From: Pseudarthrobacter sp. NS4
GTDB taxonomy: Bacteria > Actinomycetota > Actinomycetes > Actinomycetales > Micrococcaceae
Assembly (NCBI RefSeq): GCF_024758005.1
Contig: NZ_CP103288.1
Span: forward strand, 3,968,001-4,032,000
Length of the DNA stretch: 64,000 bases
Direction of reading: 5' to 3'
Part shown: positions 60,259-64,000 of the stretch, in pieces
How positions within the stretch are numbered: position 1 is the first letter of the stretch
Layout of the letters: each line of letters starts with the position of its first letter
The notes under the pieces: model-generated
The model's input: only the letters and a program-made list of their open reading frames with translations
What the model was told of the DNA's origin: nothing
The model's database searches: none
Program-made: the position numbers and the translations under genes

Positions 60259-61832
60259 AGCCTCTCGAGCTTGGTGTCGTTGGGGACTTTATAGTATGTG
60301 GACACGTTGGTGGTGGCCTGGCTCTCGGTCCTGACCTCCACCTCACCCACCTTCACGTCAAGGCCGGCCTCATTGGAGGCGGTGATCACACTGTTGACCT
60401 GCACTGTTGCGGAACCGGCTTCGTAAAGCCGGCCGGCATCCCGCGCCGCGCCGACTTCATTGCCCAGGGCCACGTTGCGGAGGTAGCTGTCGATGATGGG
60501 CTTGTTCTCCGGTGAGTACTCCACGTCGATCTTGACAGTGCCCTGCGTGCCGGCAGTAATGGAGGACTCCACCTTCGCGGCCTTCACGTCCGTACCGGCA
60601 GCGACACCCTGGGCCACCGTGCCGTCCATGGAAACCGACACGGAGTCGATGTTGCTGTCCTTGTCCATGTTGACCTGCAGTCCGCCCTTCCCCGAAGCCT
60701 CGAACACCCGGCCGTCCAGGTTGAGCTTGCCCTGTGCTGAAACCTCTCCGCTGGCCGTGGAGGTGCCGTCCGTGAGGTTCCGCTCGTAGGCCAGGTCCAG
60801 CTTTGCTGAGCCCGACGCGGTTCCGCTTTGCCCTTCGGCCTCCAGCGAGAGGGTCCCCTTGGCTTTGTCCGTCTGTCCCGAGGAACCGTTGTCACCGGCA
60901 GCATTTTTAATGCTGTCCAGGATGTAGCCCGGCGGGTTGCCGGCCACGTCCTTGATTTCACCCACGCTGTCCGGCGGCAGGTCGCGGTACATCTGCTCGC
61001 GGGCAGCCATTGCTTCCTCCACGCTGCCGAAGGTGTACTCCCGGGACACCTCCCCGTTCAGGGTGACCCCCGCGGTGCCGGTGGTGTCATTGACGCCCAG
61101 GCCCATGTTTCCGTACACCTTCATGGTGGCGGAACCGTCAGCGTTTTCCACCACTTCGGTGCCCACTTCGGCACCGCCATGGACCCACGCCACCCGCGCT
61201 TCGATGGAGGCCTTGCCCGCCTCTGAGTAGACGGGAATATCAGCCTTTGCGAGTTCCTGCAGGTGGTCCTTGGCCTGCTCCTGCGCGGACTTGGGGATGC
61301 CGCCGTCCATGCGCATGAGGTCTTCGGCGAAAGGGCCGTCGTCCCCTTCGCCCTCGATCAGGTATTTCCGGTCCGCTGCGGACAGGCTGTCCCACCACAT
61401 GGCCTGTTCTTCAGGGCTTGCGTCCAGCATGCGTTCCAGGCCGGTTTCGAGTTCCCTGCGGTGTTCCGCCGCCGCGGCGGCTGCCGCGGCGTGTTCCTGC
61501 AGCCACTCCCGGGCCTGGTTGGCGAGCGATGTGATCCGGTCCCAGGGACCTGCGCCGCCCCCTCCGGAAGACGACGACGATTTCTCCTGTTCATCCGCGT
61601 GCTGCAGCAGAAGCTTTGAGTTCTCACGCAGGCTGGACACGACCCTTTCCAGTCCGGGGCGGTGGCTTCCAGTCCACTCCTGGCGGAACCGTTCGCCGTC
61701 CGCGCCCTTCCACGGCGCCGACTGGATCTGGCTCTGCAGCGATACGGCCCGGATGCTCAGCAATGACGCGGCCTGGTCAGCCGCCTTGGCCAACGCCCGC
61801 AGCTGGCTGACGTCAGCGCCGTAAAAAGTCAT
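60255..61832 (-). CDS. Large WXG100-like (ESX/LXG-type) protein
   Basis: A 525-residue protein. Residues 1-85 form two helices around W41-K-G43 (SAPWKGADGERFRQEW), the ESAT-6/WXG100 turn of type VII secretion substrates. A Ser/Gly linker (85-95), a helical Ala-rich part (97-135) and a long beta-rich region with internal repeats (GTLSLEAEGQSGTASGSAKL; KLNLDGRVFEASGKGGLQV; TVKIDVEY) follow, ending NVSTYYKVPNDTKLERL. No known toxin domain is recognised at the C-terminus. ATG 61832 has GGGGGA 6 bases upstream. No ESX machinery gene is present in the window. Confidence 0.78.
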   Translation of the reverse strand: MTFYGADVSQLRALAKAADQAASLLSIRAVSLQSQIQSAPWKGADGERFRQEWTGSHRPGLERVVSSLRENSKLLLQHADEQEKSSSSSGGGGAGPWDRITSLANQAREWLQEHAAAAAAAAEHRRELETGLERMLDASPEEQAMWWDSLSAADRKYLIEGEGDDGPFAEDLMRMDGGIPKSAQEQAKDHLQELAKADIPVYSEAGKASIEARVAWVHGGAEVGTEVVENADGSATMKVYGNMGLGVNDTTGTAGVTLNGEVSREYTFGSVEEAMAAREQMYRDLPPDSVGEIKDVAGNPPGYILDSIKNAAGDNGSSGQTDKAKGTLSLEAEGQSGTASGSAKLDLAYERNLTDGTSTASGEVSAQGKLNLDGRVFEASGKGGLQVNMDKDSNIDSVSVSMDGTVAQGVAAGTDVKAAKVESSITAGTQGTVKIDVEYSPENKPIIDSYLRNVALGNEVGAARDAGRLYEAGSATVQVNSVITASNEAGLDVKVGEVEVRTESQATTNVSTYYKVPNDTKLERL

Positions 61833-62013
61833 GGTGTTCCCCCGGAGAAGTACGCGGTGTGTGTTCAATCGCTGGTGCTTATGCTTGCACAGCTGCCAGG
61901 AGCGTGCGATGGGGATCCCTCCCCATGCGTGTCCTGGATCCCGCCGGCAGCGGTGTACTGTTCCAGACCGTGCCAGCGTGGCACGATTGCCTTTGTGTGG
62001 GGCACGCACATCA

Positions 62014-62877
62014 GTGAACCGCCGCGCAAAGCACAAAGGAACAGCCATCAAAAGAGAACTGAAGCAGGCCGTGGACGCGGCAGAGGACGTCACCAATTCG
62101 CGGACGCTGGAACTGCTGGCGAGGGCAGGGTTTGCGGCGAGCGGCATTTTGCACCTGCTGGTGGGTACGATCGCCATCCGCCTGGCTACGGGCGGCACAG
62201 GCAACGCGGACTTCAGCGGCGCCGTGGCGGAGCTCGCCACGCAACCGGCCGGGCCCTTCCTGCTGTGGGCGAGTTTCGCAGCCTGCGCGGCGCTGGCCCT
62301 GTGGCAGGTCAGCGATGCCATCTTCGACTACAACCAACTGCCGGCCAAGGAAAAAACAAAAAAGAAGGCCAAGGCCGCGGCACAGGTGCTCGTGTTCACC
62401 GGCCTGGCACTGACATTACTGTCTTTCGCCATGGGAACGGGCTCGGGCGGGGATAACCAGGAGACTGCCAGCGACCTGACCGCCTCCGTGATCAAGGCGC
62501 CCGGCGGCCTTGCACTGTTGGTCCTGTTGGGCGTAGGCGTCGCCGTCACCGGAGTGGTGTATGGCATCCGCGGGCTGAAAAAATCGTTTGAAAAGCATCT
62601 GGCCATGCCCTCATCACCCACGGCCAGGACCGCGGTGACGGTGCTGGGCGTGACTGGGTATATGGCCAAAGGCGTGGTGCTGCTGCTGACCGGCCTGCTC
62701 ATCGCCGTCGCCACCCTGCAGGCCCACCCGGAGGATTCAACCGGCTTGGACGGCGGGCTCCGCGCGCTCCGGGACCAGCCCCTTGGGGTCTACCTTCTGG
62801 CAGCCGTGGGTGCCGGGCTCATCTGCTACGGAATGTTTATGATCGTGCGGGCCCGGCTGGGCAAAATGAACCAGTGA
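62014..62877 (+). CDS. DUF1206 membrane protein
   Basis: A 287-residue integral membrane protein built of three two-helix repeats (GFAASGILHLLVGTIAIRL; GVGVAVTGVVYGIRGLKKSF; GYMAKGVVLLLTGLLIAVA), the DUF1206 pattern. Role unknown. The start is doubtful: GTG 62014 has no good ribosome site, whereas AAAGGA stands 7 bases before an ATC codon at 62047, which would start a protein IKRELKQAV of typical length. Confidence 0.8.
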   Translation: MNRRAKHKGTAIKRELKQAVDAAEDVTNSRTLELLARAGFAASGILHLLVGTIAIRLATGGTGNADFSGAVAELATQPAGPFLLWASFAACAALALWQVSDAIFDYNQLPAKEKTKKKAKAAAQVLVFTGLALTLLSFAMGTGSGGDNQETASDLTASVIKAPGGLALLVLLGVGVAVTGVVYGIRGLKKSFEKHLAMPSSPTARTAVTVLGVTGYMAKGVVLLLTGLLIAVATLQAHPEDSTGLDGGLRALRDQPLGVYLLAAVGAGLICYGMFMIVRARLGKMNQ

Positions 62878-62931
62878 CCGAAGGCCCCGGAACCGCGCAC
62901 AGGGTGGCCAGGGCCGGTGCCTGCCAGCCCG

Positions 62932-63591
62932 TCACGGCACCGTAATCACTGCAACGGCGTGCTGGCTGCCGTCCCGCAGTTCCACGCTCGAAATGCTCCC
63001 CAACTGGATGGGCGTGGCGCCGGTGACCTTTACCCTGCCGCTGGGCGTGGCCGACCAGGCGCACGCACGGTCTTCCCCGCCGCCGCGGTCCCTGACCCAC
63101 AGCGACAGCGTCCCGTCCCGCGGCAGGCTGCTCCCATTCACCGCCAGTTCGGTCCCCCAGGTTTTCCGGGCAAGGTCGATACTGAACTGCAGCCCGGCCC
63201 CGGACTGCACGGAATAGGTGGCGTCGGGTTGCGCCGGCCGCGCCAGCAGCGGCCCAGCAGCGATTCCCAGGGCGAGACAGGCGGCGGCGACGGCTGCTGT
63301 CAGGGCCGCCCACCGCCGTCGTGATGTCCGACGGCGGCGGGCCAGCTTGCTGAGGAGTCTTGCCGGAGCGGCGGTTTGGGGGCTGACTGTACCGGCGGAA
63401 ACGACAGTCAGCGCCACGGCGTCCGGCACGGGAAGGGCATCCAACACCACAGGAAGCTTTTCAAGCCCGGCCAACTGCTCGCGGCAGTCAGCACACTGTT
63501 GGAGATGGGAATCGAAAGCCGCACGGTCCACCGCATCCAGGCCGCCCAAAAGGTAGGCGCCGAGCAACTGGTGGGGATCAAAAGCACTCAC
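62932..63591 (-). CDS. Anti-sigma factor with zinc-binding N-terminus (RskA-like)
   Basis: A 219-residue membrane protein: cytoplasmic H-x3-C-x2-C (HLQQCADC, H29, C33, C36) that binds an ECF sigma factor, a charged linker (SKLARRRRTSRRRW), one membrane helix (about 94-114) and an outer RskA/PsbP-like domain to the end. GTG start overlaps the sigma gene stop by four bases. Regulated intramembrane proteolysis is the usual release mechanism. Confidence 0.9.
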   Translation of the reverse strand: MSAFDPHQLLGAYLLGGLDAVDRAAFDSHLQQCADCREQLAGLEKLPVVLDALPVPDAVALTVVSAGTVSPQTAAPARLLSKLARRRRTSRRRWAALTAAVAAACLALGIAAGPLLARPAQPDATYSVQSGAGLQFSIDLARKTWGTELAVNGSSLPRDGTLSLWVRDRGGGEDRACAWSATPSGRVKVTGATPIQLGSISSVELRDGSQHAVAVITVP

Positions 63592-64000
63592 TGTTCCACC
63601 CCCATCTCATCGAGGATGGTGCGCAAGGCCCTTACCGCGTAGAAGGCGCGGGATTTCACCGTTCCGCTGGGGATGTTGAGCTGGACGGCGGCTTCGTTGA
63701 CCGTAAAGCGGCGGTAATGCAGGGCCACCAGGACATCGCGGTGCTCCTTGCTCAGGCGGAGCAGGGCTTCCTCGATCAGCACCCGGTTCAGCAGCTCATC
63801 CACCTTTTCCATCGCCCCGGCGGACTCCGTAAGGCTGCCCTCCAGTGATTCCGGACGCCGCTGGGCACGCCGGTAGTTGTCGATCATGATGTTCCTGGCC
63901 GTCCGGTAAAGGTAGCTGCGGAGGCTGCCGCTGATGTCCGGTGCGTGCTGCCAGACGCGGAGCACGGTCTCCTGGACCACGTCCTCGGCGAGTTGGGGAT
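63588..64000 (-). CDS. ECF sigma factor, C-terminal part (5' end outside window)
   Basis: The 137 codons present include the region 2.4-like RSYLYRTARNIMIDNYRRAQRR and region 4 LSKEHRDVLVALHYRRFTV with the AAVQLNIPSGTVKSR recognition helix. Paired with the overlapping zinc anti-sigma gene, as in SigK/SigL-type pairs. The start lies beyond 64000. The downstream regulon cannot be judged. Confidence 0.92.
   Translation of the reverse strand, partial: PQLAEDVVQETVLRVWQHAPDISGSLRSYLYRTARNIMIDNYRRAQRRPESLEGSLTESAGAMEKVDELLNRVLIEEALLRLSKEHRDVLVALHYRRFTVNEAAVQLNIPSGTVKSRAFYAVRALRTILDEMGVEQ

Overview
The window looks like a chromosomal segment of a high-GC Gram-positive bacterium, most likely Arthrobacter, Pseudarthrobacter or a close Micrococcaceae relative. 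The reasons are strong G/C bias at third codon positions, a mycothiol-dependent formaldehyde dehydrogenase, a dimethylglycine oxidase that resembles what I remember of the Arthrobacter globiformis enzyme, a DUF3073 gene, a HAIR (HspR) operator at clpB, and many leaderless promoters of the TANNNT-N6/7-ATG kind. Both ends are cut: an M20 amidohydrolase tail on the left and an ECF sigma factor on the right.

Layout. 0-8.7 kb: ureide and glyoxylate catabolism (M20 hydrolase, MHS permease, then the operon hyi-glxR-gcl-glycerate kinase-allB and a winged-helix regulator). 8.8-13.2 kb: peroxide defence (bcp, katG), an acetyltransferase, a 39-aa membrane protein and a hypothetical protein. 13.4-17.2 kb: a tightly overlapping four-gene operon joining a response-regulator PP2C phosphatase, a cellulose-synthase-like glycosyltransferase with an unusual 150-residue insertion, a STAS protein and an RsbW-like ATPase. 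I consider this the most interesting candidate system here. 17.4-19.4 kb: uraD-uraH and an IclR regulator; uraD and hyi share paired operator-like boxes. 19.5-28.8 kb: methyl-group and C1 metabolism (Rieske monooxygenase, ferredoxin, dimethylglycine oxidase, IS3 remnant, FdhF-type formate dehydrogenase, MBL hydrolase, S-hydroxymethyl-mycothiol dehydrogenase).

28.8-37.9 kb: purF-purM and, some 4.6 kb further on, DUF3073. Between purM and DUF3073 lies an MFS gene plus a lower-GC stretch full of broken genes: a frameshifted DUF2382 fragment, a small membrane gene with an early TGA, and helicase-associated-domain genes or remnants with stop codons, plus one intact small secreted protein. 37.9-47.7 kb: clpB, a YCII gene preceded by a 16-codon leader ORF, the molybdate operon (regulator-modABC), a DUF4031-HD protein with a ComB-type phosphatase, VOC, YccF and trpF. 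47.7-54.2 kb: HutD, ferritin, a guanidine-III riboswitch in front of a paired SMR exporter, a P-loop kinase, an aldo/keto reductase, an MBL hydrolase and a DEAD-box helicase. 54.2-64 kb: a long inverted repeat, a methyltransferase, two MFS transporters, trmB, a large WXG100-like protein with a small overlapping partner, a DUF1206 membrane protein, and an anti-sigma/ECF sigma pair.

The pieces cooperate in at least two ways. Purine breakdown products (5-hydroxyisourate, OHCU, allantoin, glyoxylate) are channelled to glycerate 2-phosphate by genes with shared operator boxes. Formaldehyde released from glycine betaine and dimethylglycine can be oxidised through mycothiol to formate and CO2, the last step needing a molybdenum enzyme; the molybdate importer is encoded 15 kb away. 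I see no tRNA, rRNA, CRISPR array or intact insertion sequence.
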